64,000 bases of DNA from Oasisia sp. SBJ-2009 (lineage: Eukaryota; Annelida; Polychaeta; Sabellida; Siboglinidae). Below, piece by piece: positions 31,931 through 42,100 of this stretch (within the stretch, counting starts at the first letter, position 1; each line of letters begins with the position of its first letter). The notes beneath the pieces are model-generated. The model worked only from the letters and a program-made list of their open reading frames with translations. It was not told the DNA's origin and searched no databases. The DNA lies in the NCBI GenBank assembly GCA_964017155.1, contig OZ024858.1, forward strand, positions 25,604,687 to 25,668,686, given 5' to 3'. Position numbers and translations under genes: made by a program.

Positions 31931-32129
31931 AGAGACAGATAGGCAAGATGCAAGGTGTTGATGTTACTTTGTTTGTTACAGGGATGCACGGCGGAAAGCT
32001 AAACAAGGGCAAAAGAAAGGTGGCAAGGAACAGAACAAGGGTGGAAAGGGAGGGAAGAAAGGCTTCCAGGGCAAACAGAAGGGCAATAATTTTGGTGGCA
32101 AAAAGGGCACAAAACGTGAGAAGAAATAA
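19943..32129 (+). CDS. RRS1: ribosome biogenesis regulatory protein RRS1
   Basis: Complete gene, 10 exons: 19943-20094, 25279-25351, 25908-25946, 26584-26622, 27204-27305, 29283-29361, 29683-29790, 30400-30554, 30848-30984, 31982-32129. All introns are GT-AG, all phases close, 343 aa. Start chosen because MEDLVENVLQSAAEKE begins the family's acidic N-terminus and VHKDIDVDIDEGNLL matches the VHKELEL..DLGNLL block of the human protein. Also seen: TRDNTQLLINKLWQ, TRLPREKP, TKWQQYAHTKGI, WRPRWGYKRAEDELRDW, NELQRLRNLAR, STASVGRFTEQLPKE and a Lys/Gly-rich tail (KKGGKEQNKGGKGGKK) probably serving nucleolar retention. Known role of the family: RRS1 with RPF2 docks the 5S RNP on pre-60S particles in the nucleolus. 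Human RRS1 is intronless; this copy has nine introns. Intron 1 (5.2 kb) holds a LINE, a MITE, a Tigger-like element and a minisatellite. Confidence 0.96.
20190..21130 (+). pseudogene. LINE C-terminal relic interrupted by a MITE
   Basis: Before the MITE, the plus strand reads NVSTIKYLGITIQDN and then LKWGSHVIDNN, the post-YADD KYLGVxI..LKWxxHI block of LINE reverse transcriptases. After the MITE it continues IAYKSLFAR, IFNSLDWPTL and related pieces of the thumb and C-terminal domain, with many stops and shifts. It lies in RRS1 intron 1. Removing the MITE restores a contiguous CAATAACAGTAACG junction, supporting nested insertion. Confidence 0.7.
20301..20747. mobile_element. hAT-like foldback MITE
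   Basis: Long terminal inverted repeats: the left end starts GGCACTTATGTACAAGTCGG and the right end is its exact inverse (CCGACTTGTACATAAGTGCC). Complementarity continues inward through the CAATTTTGCC, TTGATTGAATTAACAAAAT-like and TTTATAAACAGCGCATCTT-like segments, leaving a short loop near 20500. Flanks AATAACAG (20293-20300) and ACTAACAG (20748-20755) agree at 7 of 8 bases, an 8-bp target duplication as made by hAT transposases. No ORF: non-autonomous. Confidence 0.85.
21206..23677. mobile_element. Tigger/pogo-like Tc1-mariner element, non-autonomous
   Basis: The left end starts CAGTGGAACCCCTCATTTAA and the right end finishes with GTCCAGGGTTCTACTG; both are flanked by TA (21204-21205 and 23678-23679). 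CAGT...ACTG ends with TA duplication are the signature of the pogo/Tigger branch of Tc1/mariner. Sub-terminal GGTCGT/GGTGGTC repeats occur inside the right end. No transposase is readable. A strong internal palindrome (GTCGGCGATGTCAACTTGA against TCAAGTCGACATCGCCGGC) lies at about 21810-21860. It sits in RRS1 intron 1. Confidence 0.8.
24352..25215. repeat. minisatellite in RRS1 intron 1 (CACAGTGTATG units)
   Basis: Units of about 30 and 54 bp mix the modules TGTGTGTCACAGTGTATG, GGTGTCACTGTGTTAAATG and ACAC(C/T)GGCATG. The array ends about 60 bp before the acceptor of RRS1 exon 2. Each unit contains CACAG, a weak acceptor look-alike. Open frames on both strands come from the lack of stops in the unit. 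Confidence 0.9.
26106..26270. mobile_element. hairpin MITE in RRS1 intron 3
   Basis: Bases 26129-26175 (ATGATTAACTTACTTTGGAG...GACGTTT) and 26224-26270 are reverse complements with only one or two mismatches, separated by about 48 bp. A second small palindrome (CATACTACAAT/ATTGTAGTATG, 26107-26131) adjoins the left arm. The whole is a compact foldback element, too short to code. Confidence 0.75.
27788..29278. repeat. 26-bp minisatellite abutting RRS1 exon 6
   Basis: About 36 copies of a pyrimidine-rich unit (CTGCTCTCTGTTCTGTTGTA plus CACCAT) at 28345-29278, and five or six looser copies at 27788-27958. About 385 bp of unrelated sequence (27959-28344) separates the two parts. The array runs to within a few bases of the exon 6 acceptor (CTCTGTATTACAG, 29270-29282), so it supplies the polypyrimidine tract. 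The unit has no AG on the sense strand and no stop in any frame, which makes ORFs up to 369 codons that are not genes. Confidence 0.92.
29888..30289. mobile_element. MITE with AGACCACA ends, RRS1 intron 7
   Basis: The 402-bp element starts AGACCACATTTGCC and ends TTATTGTGGTCT; the terminal inverted repeat is AGACCACA. A near-identical copy lies at 45496-45926 and an older, split one at 12530-13245. Shared internal landmarks: TTCCATAGGCGACCATTATA, TACCTCAGGCTCC, GATGCCACGCTGCACAAA. No coding capacity. Confidence 0.75.
31630..31860. mobile_element. inverted-repeat element in RRS1 intron 9
   Basis: The arms 31638-31715 (ATAAAGTTCAATTCT...CAGATCTGTTTTCAAATGTG) and 31778-31856 (CACATTTGAAAACAGATCTG...AATTTAACTTTAT) are reverse complements at about 90%, with AT-rich DNA between. 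A pure (TA)n run (31861-31927) follows directly and ends about 55 bp before the acceptor of the last RRS1 exon. Probably a foldback MITE. Confidence 0.65.
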
Positions 32130-32642
32130 ATGATGTAACTCAATGTATGTTTGTATTATTTCACCAGACGTTGTATTGTCACTAGCACACCTGACTTTCA
32201 ACGGCAAAATGGGTTGATTTCACATATTTTAAGCTTCAATGTGATGCCTTGTGCATAGAAATATTGTATGTTTTATTTATTGCAAAAAACGCATGTTTTT
32301 CCTATATATATAATTTTTTTTGTAAAAAGCAGTGTCTTACATCTTTGTTAGCTTGGGATTATTTGCCAAAGAAAATGAAACGGACATTGAAATATGAAAT
32401 TATATATGTGCATTTCTACCAAAAATCACAAAGTTGATGGACCTGACCCAGTCGGTTATTTTTGCTGCACACACAGAATCAGTGATGAAACTGAAACCCT
32501 GGTTCTCATGGGTGGGTCGTGTGTGTGACGAGTAACACAGGAGACATCTTCATGTTTATACGTAGTTTGATTAGTTTGAAATGACATGGCACAGTTTTAT
32601 AGTGACGTGGAGATTGCTCCAGGTGTTTGGTGCAGTTGAAGA

Positions 32643-32716
32643 AATAAACACTACCTAAGTGAGAATTGGACACAAAGATATACAGACACTTAAAATACAT
32701 GTGATCAATCTTTATT
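32643..32716. terminator. convergent poly(A) signal candidates of RRS1 and SNX14
   Basis: AATAAA on the plus strand at 32643-32648 is a candidate signal for RRS1 (a second AATAAA, 32125-32130, overlaps its TAA stop). TTTATT at 32711-32716 is AATAAA on the minus strand and could end SNX14, which would then have a 3.1-kb 3' UTR. The two would be only 63 bp apart. No transcript evidence is available. Confidence 0.4.
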
Positions 32717-32719
32717 TAC

Positions 32720-35700
32720 AATACAGTTTTGCTACGTGTACTTAAAATCATATACAATATATACTCGTAAACATGCACTTAAAACAATATCATGGCGTCG
32801 TCAAAATAATGCCGTGGATCGTTACTGCCAGCCATGATCCTGTACCGACTGGCCCACTGTGGATCCACGATCTATTGCAACCTCACGTACTTGACCAGAT
32901 CTCTCTCATAACTCAATAACACACCACAGAAGCAACCGACAACACTACTGCTTACTTGTCCTTACACTGAGCTGGACGTTAACAATATATATACCCTAGT
33001 ATGTTTATTAAATGTGGGTAACCAGCAAAGGTCTTTACTACTGTTTTAAGGATATGAAGAAAATGTTGCACTTATACATGCAACAATACGTTATGTAGCA
33101 GTAAACTCTATTCCTGTTGTTAGATATGCAGTAACACTTGTTAATTATTTTTTATTTCAAAAAGTTACAATATATTTTTCTTAAAAAACCTTTTAATGTA
33201 CGTATGCTATGCAAGTCATGATTAGAATATCCTAAATAAAATATACTTTCAACTGGATTTCCTGCAATTATTGAGAAAACAAATCTGTCGCACAGGTGTG
33301 CAGCTGAACCATGTTTTGTGAAAAGGATGCAATCGTTTAGTCACTTTGTTGCAGATATAATCTTGTCCAGTTACCAAGACCCTGTCTATTCCACTTTGAC
33401 CACCAACTCAAGAACCTCCACATCCTTGTGGTCACTGTACCCTGGACACATGGCCGCATAAATATGATATAATAACATATAATGATATTCATGTACTAGA
33501 CGTAACCAGTATTGTTTACATAAAACCCAACAATTCTGCAACACATTTCCTTATGTTCACTATTTATCTAAAACTTGATGCAATAATTAACAGGTTGCTA
33601 AAGACTGCTAAATCCAATATGAATGCTTTCAGGAAAGAATAACATTTAAAAAGCAGGCTGTGATTTTCAAGTTAATCAAATACCAGGTATAGTTGTTGAC
33701 ATTTAATTTCACAGGTTGCAAGCAAATATGTACTATAAGACTGGCCCAATCAACAGACGGTGACCAACTACACTGAATGTATATAACATCTCAGTCAGTT
33801 TTGATTACCTGGAAGTGGGTTGCAGTTCCAAGTGTTTCAATGAGAAATAGTTATCATTTGTTTCTACCGCACCTGTTTTGACAGTGTCTTAAATAAACAT
33901 CATGATTGTCCATGCAGTTGGTTTAACAGACCCTAGATCTTAAGTAAAGTTATAGCGTATCACATCACATCCGTGTACCTTTAAAACAACCTGTCTGTTC
34001 ATTTATTAGTATTTATATAGATCTCAAGGTTAGAACAACATATTGTTTAATAAGCCAGAAAGACTGTCTGTAATTTGAATAAAACTTCCAAATTATATAC
34101 GAAACATTCAACCAGTAAACATCAGGTGTGGTTAATAATAACATGTTCCTGGAATTGCCCTTTAAGTTGACTTGTTCCCACAGCTACAGCCACAAGTGGG
34201 GCGATGTACAGCTGGTTCAGCCACCTTGGGTCTTATGGTGACTGTGGAAAAGGAAGAGACACAATGTTGCATTATGGGAAAGTATGCTGCATTTGCCACT
34301 TAAATAATAAATAGAGCTAAGTACAACACCTACCTGGAATGTGTGACGTGGCGAACGTCTGTGTTTTCTACTTACACACTAGTGCCACTAAGCATTTACA
34401 CACCTGAGCATAATCACAACACACTGCCAAACACACTGGAATGAAGACTTTAACATAGTCAGGACAACACGGCTTCTGCAGGTTGTGCGTTTGTGCAGTT
34501 TCTGCCGACACTATCACCGTTCGAACACTGGGTGGTTGTAGTTTACAACATACACTCAAGAAGCCTTACACCAAACACTGATAAGCACTCAACAGTGCTT
34601 TGGACGTTTTCAGCTGTTTTTGACTAAAATATCAACCTTAGGGGCTCACCGTAAATTCACGCCCCAGTAGCACATTCAACATGGACCAGTAGTTAGTTCA
34701 ACATGGACAAACAGTTCAACCCATCACAGCCAGGGTGTTAAACTCAACAGCACCTGTTAGTTTGGAATCTATTCTAGTACCTTGATTACGCACGAACGAA
34801 TGCATGTGTCTATAATATTAGAAACTGTCAACGTGGCTATTCAACCATGTTGATAATATCGCTGTGGGGCTAAGATGTTCACTTTGCCAGATGCAAGTGA
34901 ACACCAATGCAATGTCCCTCACTCCTCGTGCAGTTATTCTCCTAGGACCACAACAAAACATTGCAGAAGTATTACTGGAAGCAGGTGACGTAGCATGGAC
35001 AGAGCACAGGTTATACAGTATTAGTAAGAGTTAGTGATATTTGTTTTACAACACTGCTTCTGTGGCTCTCGCTTAGATATTGCACGTCACAACCCATATA
35101 ATACCTTTGGATCAAATCCAACCGCTACAACTTTATGCTTCATAACCTCTTCATTGTAGTCTTTAGATGTGATCAAGATCCAGATGTTTCATAGATAATA
35201 CTCACTATTACATAGACTATATCCACAGCTGCATGTCATTCATCCTGTGACAGTGTGGGTGTAGGTGTGTGTATGTAGGTGTAGGTATGTATGTAGGTGT
35301 AGGTATGTATGTAGGTGTAGGTGTGTATGTATGTAGGTGTAGGTGTGTATGTAGGTGTGTATGTAGGTGTAGGTGTGTATGTATGTAGGTGTAGGTATGT
35401 AGGTGTGTATGTAGGTGTAGGTGTGTATGTATAAGTATGTAGGTGTGTGTATGTAAGTGTGTGTGTGTGTATGTAAGTGTAGGTGTGTGTAGGTGTGTGT
35501 ATGTGTGTGCCAAACACTTTGTGCCAATAGAACTGCTTTTAGCATATCGCTTTGCCAGACACAACACTGCTGCATGACTCCTCGAATAAATAATCCATGG
35601 TGCCTGAGTAGCCTGGCCAATAAAAACTAGCAGATGTCTTATCCCCTGTCATCACAGACTTCTGAGACATCCTTTCCTAACCACCACACTAGTCAGCAGA

Positions 35701-35852
35701 TGTCCTTTGTTGAATAACACAGCAGGTATCCTGTGTCACACCTAGACCCTGTATAGTCAGAACTTGGCCACAGTTGCCTGAGTAAGCAACACAAACCCAG
35801 TCTGGCACCATCACTGGTGAGTGAAGGAGACGTGTGTGTGTGTGTGTGGACC
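32720..35852 (-). other. probable SNX14 3' UTR or intergenic DNA
   Basis: No protein-coding region is visible between the RRS1 3' end and the SNX14 stop codon. The stretch is AT-rich with several minus-strand AATAAA-like hexamers. The only structured part is a GTAGGTGT/GTATGTAG minisatellite at about 35250-35515. Short ORFs here have no family resemblance. Confidence 0.5.
35250..35515. repeat. GTAGGTGT/GTATGTAG minisatellite
   Basis: An irregular array of 6- to 8-bp modules GTAGGT, GTATGT and GTGTGT. Open frames in several registers (Thr/Tyr/His-rich) are artefacts. It lies about 340 bp beyond the SNX14 stop codon. Confidence 0.9.
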
Positions 35853-38800
35853 CTATGTGATGCTGTGTCTGCTGTGGACGAGTCTGTTGGGTCCTGTCTG
35901 TTGCCCCATAGACTGGCTCTGAGACAGGGGCCAGTGGCTCGTTCTGGCGCTGTCCGCCAGACTTGCGTCCGGGGACACTGTGTTCAGTTCCGGGAACAAC
36001 TCCTCCACAATCACATCCAGCAGCATGTAGGACAACTGCAACACAATACAGATCATATTTAGGACAACTGTAACAACACAATACAGGTCACATCTAGGAC
36101 AACTGTAACACAATACAGATCATATTTAGGACAACTGTAATAACTGTAACACAATACAGTACAGATCATATTTAGGACAACTGTAACACAATACAGATCA
36201 TATTTAGGACAACTGTAACACAATACTGGTCATATTTAGGACAACTGTAACACAATACAGGTCATATTTAGGACAACTGCAATACAATGCTGTCATATTT
36301 AGGACAACTGTAACACAACAGAGGCCATGCATAGGACAATTGTAACACAACAATTGGTCATATTTAGGACAACTGCTACACACTACAGGTCACTTTTAGG
36401 ACAACTGTAACAAAACACAGGTTACATCTAGGACAAGTGTAACCCAACACAAGTCATAGATCAAAAATATGGCAGCTGTAACACAACCCAGATCATATAC
36501 AGGACAACTGTAGCACAATACAGGTAGGACATTTGTAACACAACACAGGTCACATGCAGGATAACTGTAACAACATGTGACAAAGTAGTTCTATACACAG
36601 AAGTTAGCCGATAATGTATTTGAAATTATCACCTGCTCCTAAATTAGATTATTTATTAAATCATACTCTCAGTATCTAGATTACTTATTAGTTAATGTTA
36701 GTAAATTTGCTTACTAAAATAAAAAACATTATATGGAAACAGGTTTTTACGTTAACGAACCACTCAGATGCATCTAAATATCTGAAAATGTGCACTAAAA
36801 TGCGCTGTTAAAGGCCTAAGTTGGCTGTGAGGTGACACAGAAAGAGCAGCCACCTGTTTGTTGAGGCGAGGTTGTTGTAGAAGGTCCATTATTAGGCGAG
36901 TGCCTGCCTCATGTCTATCTCGACCCACGCTGTACACAAACACCTCTACAACAAACCCACAGTATTCAGTAATACACAAACAGCTCTACAACAAACGCAC
37001 AGTATTCAGTAATACACAAACACCTCTACAACAAACCCACAGTATTCAGTAATACACAAACACCTCTACAACAAACCCACAGTATTCAGTAATACACAAA
37101 CAGCTCTACAACAAACACACAGTATTCAGTAATACAGAAACAGCTCTACAACAATCACACATTATTCAGTAATACAGAAACAGCTCTACAACAAACCCAC
37201 AGTATTCAGTAATACAGAAACAGCTCTACAACAAACACACAGTATTCAGTAATACACAAACAGCTCTACAACAAACACACAGTATTCAGTAATACACAAA
37301 CAGCTCTACAACAAACCCACAGTATTCAGTAATACAGAAACAGCTCTACAACAAACCCACAGTATTCAGTAATTCAGAAACAGCTCTACAACAAACACAC
37401 AGTATTCAGTAATACACAAACAGCTCTACAACAAACACACAGTATTCAGTAATACACAAACAGCTCTACAACAAACACACAGTATTCAGTAATACACAAA
37501 CAGCTCTACAACAAACCCACAGTATTCAGTAATACAGAAACAGCTCTACAACAAACACACAGTATTCAGTAATACAGAAACAGCTCTACAACAAACCCAC
37601 AGTATTCAGTAATTCAGAAACAGCTCTACAACAAACACACAGTATTCAGTAATACACAAACAGCTCTACAACAAACACACAGTATTCAGTAATACACAAA
37701 CAGCTCTACAACAAACACACAGTATTCAGTAATACACAAACAGCTCTACAACAAACACACAGTATTCAGTAATACACAAACACCTCTACAACAAACACAC
37801 AGTATTCAGTAATACACAAACAGCTCTACAACAAACACACAGTATTCAGTAATACACAAACAGCTCTACAACAAACACACAGTATTCAGTAATACACAAA
37901 CAGCTCTACAACAAACACACAGTATTCAGTAATACACAAACAGCTCTACAACAAACACACAGTATTCAGTAATACACAAACAGCTCTACAACAAACACAC
38001 AGTATTCAGTAATACAGAAACAGCTCTACAACAAACACACATTATTCAGTAATACACAAACAGCTCTACAACAAACACACAGTATTCAGTAATACAGAAA
38101 CAGCTCTACAACAAACACACATTATTCAGTAATACACAAACAGCTCTACAACAAACACACAGTATTCAGTAATACAGAAACAGCTCTACAACAAACACAC
38201 AGTATTCAGTAATATGGAAACACCTTAACCATGCTCCGGCCATAGCTGACCAATGAAGATAGTGAAAGACTGTTTGTTTTTCATCACAGAATATTGTTAT
38301 ACTGTATAAACATTATACGTACTAATTACATTAATGTTTTAAACATGTGTACAGTGCCATTGCTCTGTGTGGTCAGCGTTAATAATAACATACAAGTGAA
38401 ATACATTAACGTGAACACACCAGATCAAAATGAAACAGTAAACAAACATACTGTGGTGGCTGCAAAGTAATATGCAGATGTATATCATACACACTGAAGC
38501 TAGATTGATAAAGATTACAATATGAATGTACACCTATATATTTTTTCACCTACACTGTATGTAGTTTCTCCTCGTAAAATACACATGATCTCAATGGGAT
38601 ATATGAACCATAGTTGTTACAAATCACTGTGTTCTGCAACGTAAATGCAACAACATAGAATGCCATGATTATTTTGTTAAATCTTGCTCTTTTTTTAGGC
38701 ATGGATTAACTATTCTCTCGGCATCAACATAGAGGCAATAAACAAGACATGCATGCATGTGTACACGTCTCTCACTTGGAATGTAGTCTTGTAACCCCTT

Positions 38801-38919
38801 CAATGCCTGTTCCTGTGTGCGTTTCTTATCTTCTTCAGAGCTGAAAGCCACAACTCTGGTTGATATTCACATGCCACTGTACATGCTACTATATACACAC
38901 ACACACATATATGTGTGTG

Positions 38920-38951
<32 letters not shown>

Positions 38952-39034
38952 CGTGTATATACACAGTGGCAGATACAATGGCATGTACCATAGCATATAT
39001 ATATATATATACACTTGTATATATATATGCTACG

Positions 39035-39100
<66 letters not shown>

Positions 39101-42100
39101 GCCACTGTATCAACCACTGTGTATGTGTGTGAAACTACAACTAGTGACGAACTGGTTTCGAACAGATACCTTTACCCTGACTTAAAACATACAATCAAAT
39201 AAAACAACTTACAGCAGATTTTACTGCGTAATTAAACAAATCTCCCATCCAAAAAAGTGCAAGTTCCAGACAGCCAGTGGACAAGGACTTGCCTCACTGA
39301 TAATCCAACAACTGCTCGCAATCTTAAATGTGTAACCTGCCCCATACCAGATACCTGTCAGTTGTATCTTAAACCATTCACACAGCCAAGTATGCTGAAA
39401 TTATTCATAAAGATAAACAATGAAATGTACTGTAAGAGAGATTCATTGTTAGCATATTAATAGTGTATAAATATTCTGCCTGCTAGTAACTGGACACAGG
39501 TCCAGTCTGACCGTGTCCACAACTCACCAGGCAGGGTCTGTGTCAAAGAAGAGAGCATCTGAAGAAACAACAATTGCTATGAGTATCATGTCAAATTATT
39601 ATCATGTCATACACATACACCCACCATTGCCTATAGCCAGGTACTCATTCATACAGGTGAGTGAACGGGACCTAACGTAGAATGAAAGAAGTTGCCAAAG
39701 AGTCAAAACGCATGAGGATCTGAACCTGGAAGCACCGCAGTGAGAGTTGGCAATGTAACCACTCCACTGGCACCCATCACAGTAACACATCATGACAAAA
39801 ACACATCATGACAATAACACATCATGACAGTAACACATCATGACAATAACACATCATGACAGTAACACATCATGACAGTAACACATCATGACAATAACAC
39901 ATCATGACAATAACACATCATGACAAAAACACATCACGACAATAACACATCATGACAATAACACATCATGACAATAACACATCATGACAGTAACACATCA
40001 TGACAAAAACACATCATGACAATAACACATCATGACAGTAACACATCATGACAAAAACACATCATGACAGTAACACATCACGATAATAACACATCACGAT
40101 AATAACACATCACGACAATAACACATCATGACAATAACACATCACGACAATAACACAGCATGACAATAACACATCACGATAATAACACATCATGATAATA
40201 ACACATCACGACAATAACACATCACGACAATAACACAGCATGACAATAACACATCACGACAATAACACAGCATGACAATAACACATCACGATAATAACAC
40301 ATCATGATAATAACACATGAGAGTGACACATCACGATAATAACACATCACGATAATAACACATCACGACAATAACACATCATGACAATAACACAGCATGA
40401 CAGTAACACATCATGACAATAACACACCATGAAAATAACACATCATGACAATATCACATCATGACAGTAACACATCATGACATTAACTTATCATGACAAT
40501 AACACATCATGACAATAACACATGACAGTTACACATCATGACAATAACACATCATGACAGCAACATAACATGACAATAACACATCATGACAAAAACACAT
40601 CATGACAGCAACACATCACTGCAGTCCATTTAACACAGTCAAGCCTGTGCCAAACTGTGGCAGGTTCCACAATGACCTACCTCTCAGTAGATGTATCACC
40701 TTCACAACGTAATGTTCCTGACTGAGTTGGTTGAGTTTCTGGGCCAGGTACCAGTCGAGATATGTGTCCAGGGTCTGCTTTATCACAATGCGCACACTCA
40801 GTAGTACGTCACGCAGCCAGCAGGGGGAGTGGTAGACTTTGTCAGCTGGTACGAAGAATGTATGCAAATCAACACTAACATTTATCAAACACAATAATTA
40901 TTCAGTTATAATCATTACAGGTTTATTAAATATGTTGCTAAATTACAATTCATGTGTACCTTTTGAAAGGATTGCAGTGAAACCATTGGTACAAATGCGA
41001 TATATTGCATAGAAATTCATATACATACATGCATGCATGCATGCATGCATACATACATACATACATACATACATACATACATACATACATACATACATAC
41101 ATACATACATACATACATACATACATACATACATACATACATACATACATACATACATACATACATAGATACACATGAATTAGATGAACTGGATCCATAC
41201 AAAACAACCAAATCATGACAGTGAAACAACTTGCACACACTGGAAACACTCCCATCCACACGTACACCCGTTGAAATGTACCAGCATTCTCACCGAGATA
41301 CAAGAGAGTGTCAAAGGCGCCCTCTGCTGGTTTGTTGTCACACTGGTCGGATGGCAGGGTCGGGTTGAGTGGCAGGTCTACATTGGCGTTGTTCTCGTAC
41401 ACGGAGTTGGCCATCTGTAAATGGGACTGTTAGTATGAACTCGTACAGAAGCGGAAAGTCAACAACAGTGTCATTTACACACCATCCTTGGCATCACTCA
41501 TACACACGACCAGCAAACAATTTTAACCGCAGTGAACAAGTTCTATTTGGATACACAGACGGTTTAAATTTGTTCCATATATGTACTGTACAGTGTGAGT
41601 TCTATGAGGGAATACAGACTTAATCAATACTTGTCTAGTAGAAAGCGCAGTTATGTGAACATTTCTTCACATCAATCGAACAGCCACAGCACAAACTGCA
41701 TAAATTACTACCAAAACCAAGTACTACAACACATAATACACGATGCCATACTCGATACTCGTTACCCAGAGTAAAAACCAACAGGTCCAAGAACTGTTTC
41801 ATTAACTGGTGCCTGTCCAACCAAAAGAACTCACAGCGACTCTTAACAAACTTTCCTGCTTCTGATATGGATATGTGTAAAATATTATAGTCTTAACTTA
41901 TTTTTTAGATCTCTTTATTTTAATGTTTAAACTATTTATTATTGTTTAATAAAATTAGTCAAATAATCAGATAAAATATGTTTTAATGTCTTAAATTATT
42001 TTAATTAGTTATATAGATACATATCGTATATTCTCTACATTATAATTTATATTTATGCTAATGTCTTAAATTATATATTATTTGACTTTATTTTAACAAA

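Noticed and set aside
31789..32133. 114-codon ORF ending with the RRS1 C-terminus
   Set aside because: It starts in a MITE arm and a (TA)n tract. The acceptor at 31981 and phase match show only 31982-32129 is coding.
36036..38222. Regular short repeats resembling a CRISPR array
   Set aside because: The repeats are contiguous without unique spacers, inside an animal gene intron, with no cas genes.
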